The notes beneath the pieces were generated by a model that was not told where the DNA came from, did not search any database, and worked only from the letters and a program-made list of their open reading frames with translations. Positions 1 through 5,484 of a DNA stretch of 6,336 nucleotides are shown here, one piece after another. Where the stretch lies: positions 1 through 6,336 of the forward strand of contig JASHYW010000051.1 in the NCBI GenBank assembly GCA_030042885.1, read 5' to 3'. Position 1 is the stretch's first letter. Each line of letters opens with the position of its first letter. This DNA is from Streptosporangiaceae bacterium (GTDB lineage: Bacteria; Actinomycetota; Actinomycetes; Streptosporangiales; Streptosporangiaceae). Made by a program: the position numbers and the translations under genes.

Positions 1-61
1 GGTTGGCGCCCATCCGGCCGAGTCCTATCATCCCGAGCTGCATCGGCGTGTCAGTTGGCAT
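1..61 (-). CDS. gnd: 6-phosphogluconate dehydrogenase, first 20 codons only (cut by left window edge)
   Basis: Only the N-terminus is visible. It starts at ATG (61-59) and reads MPTDTP then MQLGMIGLGRMGAN, running off the left edge. The segment GLGRMGAN is the glycine-rich dinucleotide-binding turn (GxGxxG) of the Rossmann domain. The surrounding MQLGMIGLGRMG is typical of actinobacterial decarboxylating 6-phosphogluconate dehydrogenases, which oxidise 6-phosphogluconate to ribulose-5-phosphate and CO2 in the cytosolic pentose phosphate pathway. A GGAGG lies 11 bases before the ATG, which favours this start over the internal Met7. The gene follows pgi by 26 bases on the same strand, which fits a shared transcript. 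A 3-hydroxyisobutyrate dehydrogenase relative would share the GLGxMG turn; the pgi neighbour favours Gnd. The rest of the gene cannot be judged. Confidence 0.72.
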   Translation of the reverse strand, partial: MPTDTPMQLGMIGLGRMGAN

Positions 62-87
62 GGCTGGTCAGTCCTCCAGAGTAGATC

Positions 88-1719
88 TCAGCGGGCCTTG
101 AGTTCGCGGTACCGGCGGATGAGCGCGTTGGTGGACGAGTCGTGGCCGAGCGCCGGCTCGGCCTCGCTGGTCAGCTCGGGGATGATCTGCACCGCCAGCA
201 CCTTCCCGAGCTCGACTCCCCACTGGTCGAACGAGTCGATGTCCCAGATGGCGCCCTGGGTGAACACGCTGTGCTCGTACAGCGCGACCAGCGCGCCGAG
301 CACCCGCGGCGTGAGGATCTCGGCCAGCAGGACGTTGCTCGGCCGGTTGCCCTCCATCACCCGGTGCGGCACCACGTGCGCGGGTGTGCCCTCGGCCCGG
401 ACCTCGGCCTCGGTCTTGCCGAACGCCAGCGCCTGGGCCTGCGCGAAGACGTTGGAGGACAGGATGTCGTGATGGTCGCGCAGCGGGTTGAGCGTCTTGC
501 CGAAGCCGACCAGGTCGACCGGGATGAGCGTGGTCCCCTGGTGGATGAGCTGGTAGAAGCTGTGCTGGCCGTTGGTGCCCGGCTCGCCCCAGTACACGGC
601 GCCGGTGTCGTAGCTCACCGGGTCCCCGGCCAGCGTGACGTGCTTGCCGTTGGATTCCATGGTGAGCTGCTGGAGGTAGGCGGGGAACCGCTTCAGGTAC
701 TGCTCGTACGGCATGACGCCGACCGTCTGCGCGCCGAAGAAGTCGCGGTACCAGACGGCGAGCAGGCCCATCAGCACCGGCAGGTTCTGCTCCAGCGGGG
801 CGGTGCGGAAGTGCTCGTCCATCTCGTGGAAGCCGGCCAGCAGTTCGCCGAACCGCTCCGGCCCGAGCGCCACCGTGGTGGACAGGCCAATGGCCGAGTC
901 CATCGAGTACCGGCCGCCGACCCAGTCCCAGAACCCGAACATGTTCGCGGTGTCGATGCCGAACGCGCTGACCCGCTCGGCGTTGGTGGACACCGCGACG
1001 AAGTGTTGGGCGACCGCCGCCTCGGTGCCGAGCTCGGCCACGATCCAGTCCCGCGCGGAGGTGGCGTTGGTCAGCGTCTCCAGCGTGCCGAACGTCTTGG
1101 ACGAGATGATGAACAGTGTCTCGTCCGCGTTCAGGTCCCGGGTGGCCTCGGCGAAGTCGGTCGAGTCGACGTTGGACACGAACCGGAACACCAGGTCCCG
1201 CGTCGTGTAGTGGCGCAGGGCCTCGTAGGCCATGACCGGGCCGAGGTCGGAGCCGCCGATCCCGACGTTCACCACGTTCCTGATCGGCTTGCCGGTGTAG
1301 CCCTTCCATTCCCCGGACCTGACCCGGTCCGCGAAGCCGGCCATCCGGTCCAGGACCTCGTGGACCTGCCGCACCACGTCGGCGCCGTCCACGACCAGCG
1401 ACGCGGTCCGCGGCATCCGCAGCGCCACGTGCAGGACGGCCCGGTCTTCTGACACGTTGATGTGCTCGCCGCGGAACATCGCATCCCGCCGCTCCGGTAC
1501 GCCAGATTCGTAGGCCAGCTCGACCAGCAGCCGCATGGTCTCGTCGGTGACCCGGTTCTTCGAATAGTCCAGGTACAGCCCGGCCGCCTCTGCGCACATC
1601 CGCTCGCCGCGCCCCGGATCGGCGGCGAACAGCTCCCGCAGGTGCCGGCCGGCGATCTCGGCGTGGTGCCGCGTGAGCGCCTGCCACGCCTTCCGCTCGG
1701 GCAGAGGTGTGCCAGCCAT
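88..1719 (-). CDS. pgi: Glucose-6-phosphate isomerase
   Basis: The 543-residue protein interconverts glucose-6-phosphate and fructose-6-phosphate in the cytosol. The length matches bacterial Pgi (E. coli 549). Visible landmarks: the sugar-phosphate-binding GIGGSDLGP at about 153-161, SSKTF at 206-210, the family signature [14 protein letters not shown] at 265-278, MESNGK at 354-359 with the catalytic Glu355, [10 protein letters not shown] with His386, and [10 protein letters not shown] with Lys506. All expected catalytic residues are therefore present. The ATG at 1719-1717 is chosen because AGGAGG lies 4 bases upstream and AWQAL falls at residues 11-15, as in E. coli. An in-frame ATG at 1761-1759 overlaps the ppk2 stop and would add 14 residues, but it has no such support. 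The gene sits between ppk2 (38 bases upstream) and gnd (26 bases downstream), probably in one operon. No damage is seen. Confidence 0.97.
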   Translation of the reverse strand: MAGTPLPERKAWQALTRHHAEIAGRHLRELFAADPGRGERMCAEAAGLYLDYSKNRVTDETMRLLVELAYESGVPERRDAMFRGEHINVSEDRAVLHVALRMPRTASLVVDGADVVRQVHEVLDRMAGFADRVRSGEWKGYTGKPIRNVVNVGIGGSDLGPVMAYEALRHYTTRDLVFRFVSNVDSTDFAEATRDLNADETLFIISSKTFGTLETLTNATSARDWIVAELGTEAAVAQHFVAVSTNAERVSAFGIDTANMFGFWDWVGGRYSMDSAIGLSTTVALGPERFGELLAGFHEMDEHFRTAPLEQNLPVLMGLLAVWYRDFFGAQTVGVMPYEQYLKRFPAYLQQLTMESNGKHVTLAGDPVSYDTGAVYWGEPGTNGQHSFYQLIHQGTTLIPVDLVGFGKTLNPLRDHHDILSSNVFAQAQALAFGKTEAEVRAEGTPAHVVPHRVMEGNRPSNVLLAEILTPRVLGALVALYEHSVFTQGAIWDIDSFDQWGVELGKVLAVQIIPELTSEAEPALGHDSSTNALIRRYRELKAR

Positions 1720-1757
1720 GCCGCCTCCTCGCGTCGTATCCACCCCACGGCATAGTT

Positions 1758-2681
1758 TCATGCCCGCCATCGCGGCCGCCGGCTGCCTGGCGGTAACCGG
1801 GAAACGCCAGCTTCGCGCTCCTTGCCGGAGTTCCCGGCCATCAGCTCGGCCGCGCGGTCCGGGACGTAGGCCTGCATGTTCCGCGGCGTGCGCACATAGC
1901 CCTTTGACGGCGGCCGGGCCGGAATCTTCACCGGCGGCGGCTTGACGTCGGTGTAGGGGATGCTGCTGACCAGGTGGGAGATCATGTTGATCCGGGCGCT
2001 CCGCTTGTCGTCGCTCTCCAGCACGTGCCAGGGTGCCTCCGGGATGTCGGTGTGCACGAACATCTCGTCCTTGGCCCGGGAGTAGTCCTCCCATTTGGTG
2101 ATCGACTCCACGTCCATCGGGGACAGCTTCCAGCTGCGCATGGGATCGTCGAGCCGGTCATGGAAGCGGCGCTCCTGCTCGGAGTCGCTGACCGAGAACC
2201 AGTACTTGCGCAGCAGGACGCCGTCCTCGACCAGCAGCCGCTCGAAGATCGGGCACTGGTGCAGGAACCGGCTGTACTCCTGCTGCGTGCAAAAACCCAT
2301 GACACGCTCCACGCCGGCCCGGTTGTACCAGCTGCGGTCGAACAGGACCAGTTCGCCCGCGGCCGGCAGGTGGCTGACATAGCGCTGGAAGTACCACTGC
2401 GTGCGCTCCCGCTCCGTCGGCGCGGGCAGCGCCGCGATCCGGGCCACGCGGGGGTTGAGAAACTCGGCTACCCGCTTGATCGTGCCGCCCTTACCGGCCG
2501 CGTCACGGCCCTCGAAGATGACCACGATCCTGGCGCCCGTCGAGCGCATCCATTCCTGGACCCTCACGAGCTCGCCCTGCAGGCGGTACAACTCGGTCTC
2601 ATAGACCTTCCTGGGCAGCTTCTGCGGGTAATGGTCCTGCCTGGGCAGCTTCCTGGATTGATCTTTATCCTTGCCTGGCAC
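1758..2681 (-). CDS. ppk2: Polyphosphate kinase 2, class I type
   Basis: The 307-residue protein belongs to the PPK2 family, which transfers phosphate between polyphosphate and nucleotides. Single-domain class I members mostly make NTP from NDP. Visible features: the Walker A loop [11 protein letters not shown] at about 56-66 (Asp60, Lys64); the [18 protein letters not shown] block at 84-101; the Walker B-like [20 protein letters not shown] at 111-130 with Asp115; and the Arg/Lys-rich lid around [24 protein letters not shown] (165-188). The length is normal for class I. The start is GTG (2681-2679), with AGGGAG 9 bases upstream. The N-terminus is basic and contains KLPR twice (11-14 and 21-24). 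The last 25 residues or so are a low-complexity, Arg/Pro-rich tail of no recognised function. The class is inferred from overall resemblance. This is the first gene of the probable ppk2-pgi-gnd operon, and its promoter should lie in the repeat-rich spacer at 2682-2844. Confidence 0.93.
   Translation of the reverse strand: MPGKDKDQSRKLPRQDHYPQKLPRKVYETELYRLQGELVRVQEWMRSTGARIVVIFEGRDAAGKGGTIKRVAEFLNPRVARIAALPAPTERERTQWYFQRYVSHLPAAGELVLFDRSWYNRAGVERVMGFCTQQEYSRFLHQCPIFERLLVEDGVLLRKYWFSVSDSEQERRFHDRLDDPMRSWKLSPMDVESITKWEDYSRAKDEMFVHTDIPEAPWHVLESDDKRSARINMISHLVSSIPYTDVKPPPVKIPARPPSKGYVRTPRNMQAYVPDRAAELMAGNSGKEREAGVSRLPPGSRRPRWRA
2610..2652 (-). repeat. Two 13-base direct repeats inside the ppk2 N-terminus
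   Basis: The plus-strand 13-mer CCTGGGCAGCTTC occurs at 2610-2622 and again at 2640-2652, exactly 30 bases apart. Because 30 is a multiple of three, both copies are read in the same frame and give KLPR twice. This looks like a small in-frame duplication in the variable N-terminus of PPK2. No function is assigned. Confidence 0.6.
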
Positions 2682-2724
2682 CTTCGTGTTCTCCCTGAGT
2701 TCCCAAGACGCCCGCCCGCTGTGC

Positions 2725-2845
2725 TAGCCCGGGGCACGACCCCCCCGCGGGGGCATAGCCCGGGGGGACGACCCCCCAGACCCCCGCGAGGGCATGGCCC
2801 GGGGGGACGAACCCGTAATACCCCCCGGAACCCCCCGCGATAGCA
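2725..2845. repeat. Three imperfect tandem copies of a G/C-run element in the divergent spacer
   Basis: On the plus strand three units follow one another: 2725-2755 (31 bases), 2756-2794 (39) and 2795-2845 (51). Each starts T(A/G)GCCCGGGG, continues ACGA plus a C run, and ends in a C run, then GCG, and finally GCA. Internal symmetry includes the perfect palindrome CCCCCGCGGGGG at 2742-2753 and the hairpin GGGGGG-ACGA-CCCCCC at 2762-2777. A further GGGGGG-ACGA-A lies at 2801-2811. The array fills most of the 163 bases between the divergent ppk2 and isomerase genes, so it must overlap or adjoin both promoters. A TAATAC at 2816-2821 could be a weak -10 box for the rightward gene, but no partner -35 is convincing. 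It could be a dispersed REP-like element; this cannot be tested from one window. Confidence 0.72.
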
Positions 2846-3666
2846 TGACCGGCGTGAGCGACGATGAGCTGTACCGCCAGTATGAGACAGTCAACATGTA
2901 CCGGCGCGGCGCGGGTGCCACCCTGGAGCTGAACCGCCCCGAACGGCTGAACGCGTGGAGCAATCAGTTCTCCCTCGACCTGCTCGCGGCGATAACACTC
3001 CTGACCGAGGATCCCGGGATCCGGGCCGTGGTCGTCACCGGCGCCGGGCGGGCGTTCTCCAGCGGCGCCGATCTGAAGGAGGCCGCCGAGCGCGCCGAAG
3101 GCGGGACGATCGACGTGTACTCCAGGCTGACCGAGCGGTACCACCCGATTATCAGGGGCCTGCGGCTGATGCCCAAGCCGGTGGTGGCCGCGGTCAACGG
3201 CGCGGCGGCCGGGATCGGGCTGTCCCTCGCGCTGGCCTGTGATCTCGTCGTTGCGGCCGAGTCGGCGTTCTTCCAGCTCGCGTTCGTCAACATCGGGCTG
3301 GTCCCTGACGGCGGCTCGTCGCTGTTCGTGCCGTCCCGGGTGGGCTTCACCCGGGCCGCGGAGCTGGCCATGCTGGGAGAGCGGCTCGACGCGCGGACCG
3401 CACTGCACTGGGGCCTGATCAACCGGGTCTGGCCCGACGAGGAATTCCCGGCGCAGACCCGGGCGCTGCTGGACCGGCTGGCCACCGGGGCCACCAGGTC
3501 GTACGCGGGCACCAAGCGGCAGCTGAACCGGTGGCTGTACGAGCACATGGACGACCAGCTCGAGTTCGAGGCTGGGATCCAGCGTGAGATGGCCGCCTCG
3601 GGCGACTTCGCCGAAGGGATCGCCGCGTTCGCCGAGAAGCGGCCGCCCAGGTTCTCCGGCGCCTGA
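2845..3666 (+). CDS. Crotonase-superfamily acyl-CoA isomerase, PaaG-like
   Basis: The 273-residue protein has the enoyl-CoA hydratase/isomerase fold. Landmarks are LELNRPERLNAW (27-38), the first oxyanion-hole segment AFSSGADLKE (70-79), the second one VNGAAAGIGLSLALACDLVVA (117-137) and NIGLVPDGGSS (149-159). Aligned by eye to rat crotonase, its two hydratase glutamates are replaced: Glu144 by Ser127 and Glu164 by Phe147. Asp155 stands in the PDGG turn, where isomerases such as PaaG and dienoyl-CoA isomerase carry their catalytic Asp. I therefore infer a double-bond or ring isomerase of acyl-CoA thioesters rather than a hydratase. No other phenylacetate-pathway gene is in the window, so the substrate is unknown. 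The start is uncertain: ATG 2845 and GTG 2854 are both in frame, and neither has a clear ribosome-binding site. It is followed after 18 bases by the sigma factor gene. Confidence 0.9.
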   Translation: MTGVSDDELYRQYETVNMYRRGAGATLELNRPERLNAWSNQFSLDLLAAITLLTEDPGIRAVVVTGAGRAFSSGADLKEAAERAEGGTIDVYSRLTERYHPIIRGLRLMPKPVVAAVNGAAAGIGLSLALACDLVVAAESAFFQLAFVNIGLVPDGGSSLFVPSRVGFTRAAELAMLGERLDARTALHWGLINRVWPDEEFPAQTRALLDRLATGATRSYAGTKRQLNRWLYEHMDDQLEFEAGIQREMAASGDFAEGIAAFAEKRPPRFSGA

Positions 3667-3684
3667 CTCGGCAAGAGCCCGACG

Positions 3685-4890
3685 TTGGACGCGGCTCAGC
3701 TCGAGCGGGTCTACCGCACCGAGGCGGCGCGGATCACCGCCGCGCTGGCCGCGCGGATCGGCGACGTGGGGCTGGCCGCCGACGCGGTGCAGGACGCGTT
3801 CATCGAGGCCATCGAGCACTGGCGGGACGGCGAGATCCCGCCCAACTGCGGCGGCTGGCTGGCCACCACGGCGCGCCGCAAGGCGATCGACCGGCTCCGC
3901 CGGGCCCGGGCCGGGCAGGCCAAGCTCGCGCTGCTCGCGGCGACCACCACGGGCAGCTGGCAGACCGCCGAGGACCCCGACGACGAACTGCTCGCGATGA
4001 TCTTCGCCTGCTGCCATCCCGCGCTGCCCCGCGAATCGCAGATCGCGCTCACGCTGCGGGCCGTGTGTGGCCTGACCACGGCTGAGATTGCCGCCGCGTT
4101 CCTGGCCAGCGAGCCGGCCATGACGCAGCGGCTGCTGCGGGCGCGCAAGGCGCTGCGCGCCGCCCACGCCGACCTGCGCATCCCCGATCCCGACCACCTG
4201 GATAGCAGGCTCGCCGAGGTGCTGACCGTGGTCTACCTGGTCTTCAACGAGGGCTACCTGGCCAGCGCCGGCCGTCAGCCCGCGCGGCGTGACCTCGCGG
4301 CCCAGGCCGTAACGCTGGCTAGGCTGCTGCACCGGCTGATGCCGCGCGAGCCCGAGGTCCTCGGGCTGCTGGCGCTGATGCTGCTGCACGAGTCCCGGGC
4401 CGCCACCAGGTTCGACGGCTGGGGGCGGCTGGTGCGGCTCGTGGACCAGGACCGGACCAGGTGGAACCGGCCGCTGATCGCCGAGGCCACCGGCCTGCTC
4501 GACCGGGCGCTCGCGATGCGCGCCCCCGGGCCCTACCAGGTCCAGGCGGCCATCGCCGCGCTGCACGCGGAGGCGCCGGACTACGACCACACGGACTGGC
4601 GCCAGATCCGGCTGCTGTACGACCGGCTGCAGGCTCTGACGCCGTCGCCGGTGGTCCTGCTGAACCGGGCCGTCGCTACCCGCTATACCGAAGGTCCCGA
4701 GGCCGCGCTGGCCGAGATCACGCCGCTCGCGGCCGACCTGGACGGATACCGGCTCTTTCACGCGCTGCGGGCCGGCCTGCTGACCGGGCTCGGCCGCGAC
4801 GACGAGGCCCGCGCGGCCAGCGAGCGGGCGCTCGCGCTGGCCGGCAACCCGGCCGAGCGCGAGCTGATCGCCCGCCGCCTGTCGTTCTGA
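3685..4890 (+). CDS. ECF RNA polymerase sigma factor with long C-terminal extension (ECF42/DUF6596 type)
   Basis: The 401-residue protein begins with a sigma-2 domain (about 1-75, including GLAADAVQDAFIEAIEHW and GGWLATTARRKAIDRLRR). A linker and a sigma-4 domain follow (about 103-162: IFACCHPALP, LRAVCGLTTAEIAAAF, then MTQRLLRARKALRAA). Residues 170-401 form the extension peculiar to this group, marked by VYLVFNEGYLASAG (183-196), GPYQVQAAIAALHA (282-295), DWRQIRLLYDRL (304-315) and SPVVLLNRAVA (321-331). Such sigma factors usually lack an anti-sigma gene, and the TPR-like extension is thought to control activity. Their usual partners encode DGPF/YCII proteins, and one lies directly downstream on the opposite strand. 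The start is TTG (3685). An in-frame stop, that of the isomerase gene, is 18 bases upstream; no better start fits sigma-2. The Shine-Dalgarno is weak (AAGAG), so translation may be coupled to the preceding gene. No damage is seen. Confidence 0.93.
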   Translation: MDAAQLERVYRTEAARITAALAARIGDVGLAADAVQDAFIEAIEHWRDGEIPPNCGGWLATTARRKAIDRLRRARAGQAKLALLAATTTGSWQTAEDPDDELLAMIFACCHPALPRESQIALTLRAVCGLTTAEIAAAFLASEPAMTQRLLRARKALRAAHADLRIPDPDHLDSRLAEVLTVVYLVFNEGYLASAGRQPARRDLAAQAVTLARLLHRLMPREPEVLGLLALMLLHESRAATRFDGWGRLVRLVDQDRTRWNRPLIAEATGLLDRALAMRAPGPYQVQAAIAALHAEAPDYDHTDWRQIRLLYDRLQALTPSPVVLLNRAVATRYTEGPEAALAEITPLAADLDGYRLFHALRAGLLTGLGRDDEARAASERALALAGNPAERELIARRLSF

Positions 4891-4896
4891 GCCCCG

Positions 4897-5241
4897 TCAC
4901 ATCTCCACGACGGGCCGGACCTCGACGGTCATCCAGCCCCGGTCCACCCCGGGCCAGGTCTTGGCGATCTCCACGGCCTCCTCGATGGTGTCGGTCTCGA
5001 GCACGGAGTACCCGCCGAGCGCCTCCTTGGTCTCCATGAACGGGCCGTCGGTGACGGCGCTGGCCCGTACCGTCTTGGCCGTGGCCGGCGGAGCGAGCTG
5101 GTGCCCGCCCTCGGCCAGCTTGCCCGACCCGCCGCCGCCCTTCTCGTACCAGGCCCCGATCTCGGCGTACCACGCCTGGCCTTCGGCTTCGGACATGTTC
5201 CTGGCTGCCTCGGTGTCCAGCAGCAGGATGACGTACTTCAC
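4897..5241 (-). CDS. YCII-related DGPF-domain protein
   Basis: The 114-residue protein begins VKYVILLLDTEAA and carries the diagnostic block VTDGPFMETKEALGGY (63-78), with DGPF at 65-68. The C-terminal half has the usual EEAVEIAKTWPG (87-98). This is a small, soluble ferredoxin-like (dimeric alpha-beta barrel) fold of unknown biochemical role, regularly encoded beside ECF42-type sigma factors and probably part of their regulon. A glycine-rich GGGGSG (35-40) lies before KLAEGG. The GTG start (5241-5239) has GGGAGG 5 bases upstream and matches the normal MKY N-terminus. The frame stays open further upstream, to an ATG pair at 5352-5347, but that would add a basic tail foreign to the family. The gene is convergent with the sigma gene, with 6 bases between the stops, so neither has room for its own terminator in the gap. 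Confidence 0.93.
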   Translation of the reverse strand: MKYVILLLDTEAARNMSEAEGQAWYAEIGAWYEKGGGGSGKLAEGGHQLAPPATAKTVRASAVTDGPFMETKEALGGYSVLETDTIEEAVEIAKTWPGVDRGWMTVEVRPVVEM

Positions 5242-5252
5242 GGTTGCCTCCC
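5236..5252 (-). promoter_or_regulatory. Ribosome-binding site fixing the GTG start of the DGPF gene
   Basis: On the minus strand GGGAGG is followed by CAACC and then the GTG start codon. This strong Shine-Dalgarno at normal spacing favours the GTG over the upstream in-frame ATG pair at 5352-5347. The latter has only weak purine content before it. Confidence 0.7.
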
Positions 5253-5268
5253 ATGCCTTCCCAAGGGA

Positions 5269-5283
5269 ATGCCACGATGGCAT
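5269..5283. promoter_or_regulatory. 15-base perfect dyad upstream of the DGPF gene
   Basis: ATGCCA-CGA-TGGCAT has two perfect 6-base arms around a 3-base centre. It lies 27 bases before the GTG start of the DGPF gene. It could be an operator or a small hairpin in the 5' leader. Two other dyads follow directly further upstream. The assignment rests on symmetry and position only. Confidence 0.4.
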
Positions 5284-5290
5284 CCCCGCA

Positions 5291-5332
5291 CCGTTTCCAC
5301 GAACGGGGCGGCGCCGTTTCCGACACGGCGCC
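5291..5332. promoter_or_regulatory. Paired stem-loops with a direct repeat, probable DGPF control region
   Basis: Two dyads stand side by side: CCGTT-TCCACG-AACGG at 5291-5306 and the stronger GGCGCCGT-TTCCGAC-ACGGCGCC at 5310-5332 (8-base perfect arms). The octamer CCGTTTCC (GGAAACGG on the minus strand) occurs twice, at 5291-5298 and 5314-5321, 23 bases apart, which is close to two helical turns. On the minus strand TGTCGG (5325-5320) precedes CGTTC (5305-5301) by 14 bases, a possible but unproven ECF-type promoter. No T-run follows on the minus strand, so an intrinsic terminator for the upstream DUF2254 gene is less likely. Confidence 0.38.
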
Positions 5333-5338
5333 TGTGAG

Positions 5339-5484
5339 AAGTTTCGCATCATGCAAGACCCGTTATGGTTGCTGCCCGTGCGCCTGCACCGACCCCCAGG
5401 AAGCCGCTCGCGCAGGCCCAGTAGGCCTGCACTCACAACCGGTATTGCATGACGCTCACGGTGCCTCAGGCAAAAGTTACGCAT
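5339..5484. repeat. Foldable spacer element bounded by an 11-base direct repeat
   Basis: AAGTTTCGCAT at 5339-5349 recurs as AAGTTACGCAT at 5474-5484 (10 of 11 bases), the second copy ending in the DUF2254 stop codon. Between them are long-range inverted arms: TCATGCAA (5349-5356) pairs with TTGCATGA (5445-5452), and GGTTG (5367-5371) with CAACC (5436-5440). Inside sits a strong hairpin, GCAGGCC-CAGTA-GGCCTGC (5412-5430). The same GCCTGC occurs at 5382-5387 and could compete for pairing. Position and structure fit a 3' processing or termination structure for DUF2254, a structured leader for the DGPF gene, or a small inserted repeat. No known RNA family is recognised. Confidence 0.42.

Noticed and set aside
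945..957. TGTCGA as an ECF42-type -35 box
   Set aside because: The match is inside the pgi coding sequence on the opposite strand to pgi, with no gene start placed to use it; a hexamer alone is expected by chance.
68..1753. A 561-codon minus-strand open frame overlapping pgi
   Set aside because: It is a different frame of the same DNA with low-complexity Arg/Gly/Ala-rich translation and no family motif, while the pgi frame has every catalytic motif.
1720..2094. Extension of pgi upstream into ppk2
   Set aside because: The added residues are a shadow frame of ppk2. The ATG at 1719 has a good ribosome-binding site and matches the length of the Pgi family.
2762..2777. GGGGGG-ACGA-CCCCCC hairpin as an intrinsic terminator
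   Set aside because: It lies between the starts of two divergent genes, has no T-run, and belongs to the tandem repeat.
2845..3666. A phenylacetate degradation (paa) locus
   Set aside because: Only one PaaG-like gene is present; no paaABCDE, paaZ or paaK-like gene is in the window.
2665..4761. A 698-codon minus-strand open frame opposite the isomerase and sigma genes
   Set aside because: Long antisense frames are expected opposite GC-rich genes. The translation is rich in Gly, Arg, Pro and Gln and resembles no family.
5242..5352. N-terminal extension of the DGPF protein starting at the ATG pair 5352-5347
   Set aside because: Family members begin at MKY, and a strong Shine-Dalgarno precedes the GTG at 5241. 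The extension is basic and covers the dyad-rich spacer.
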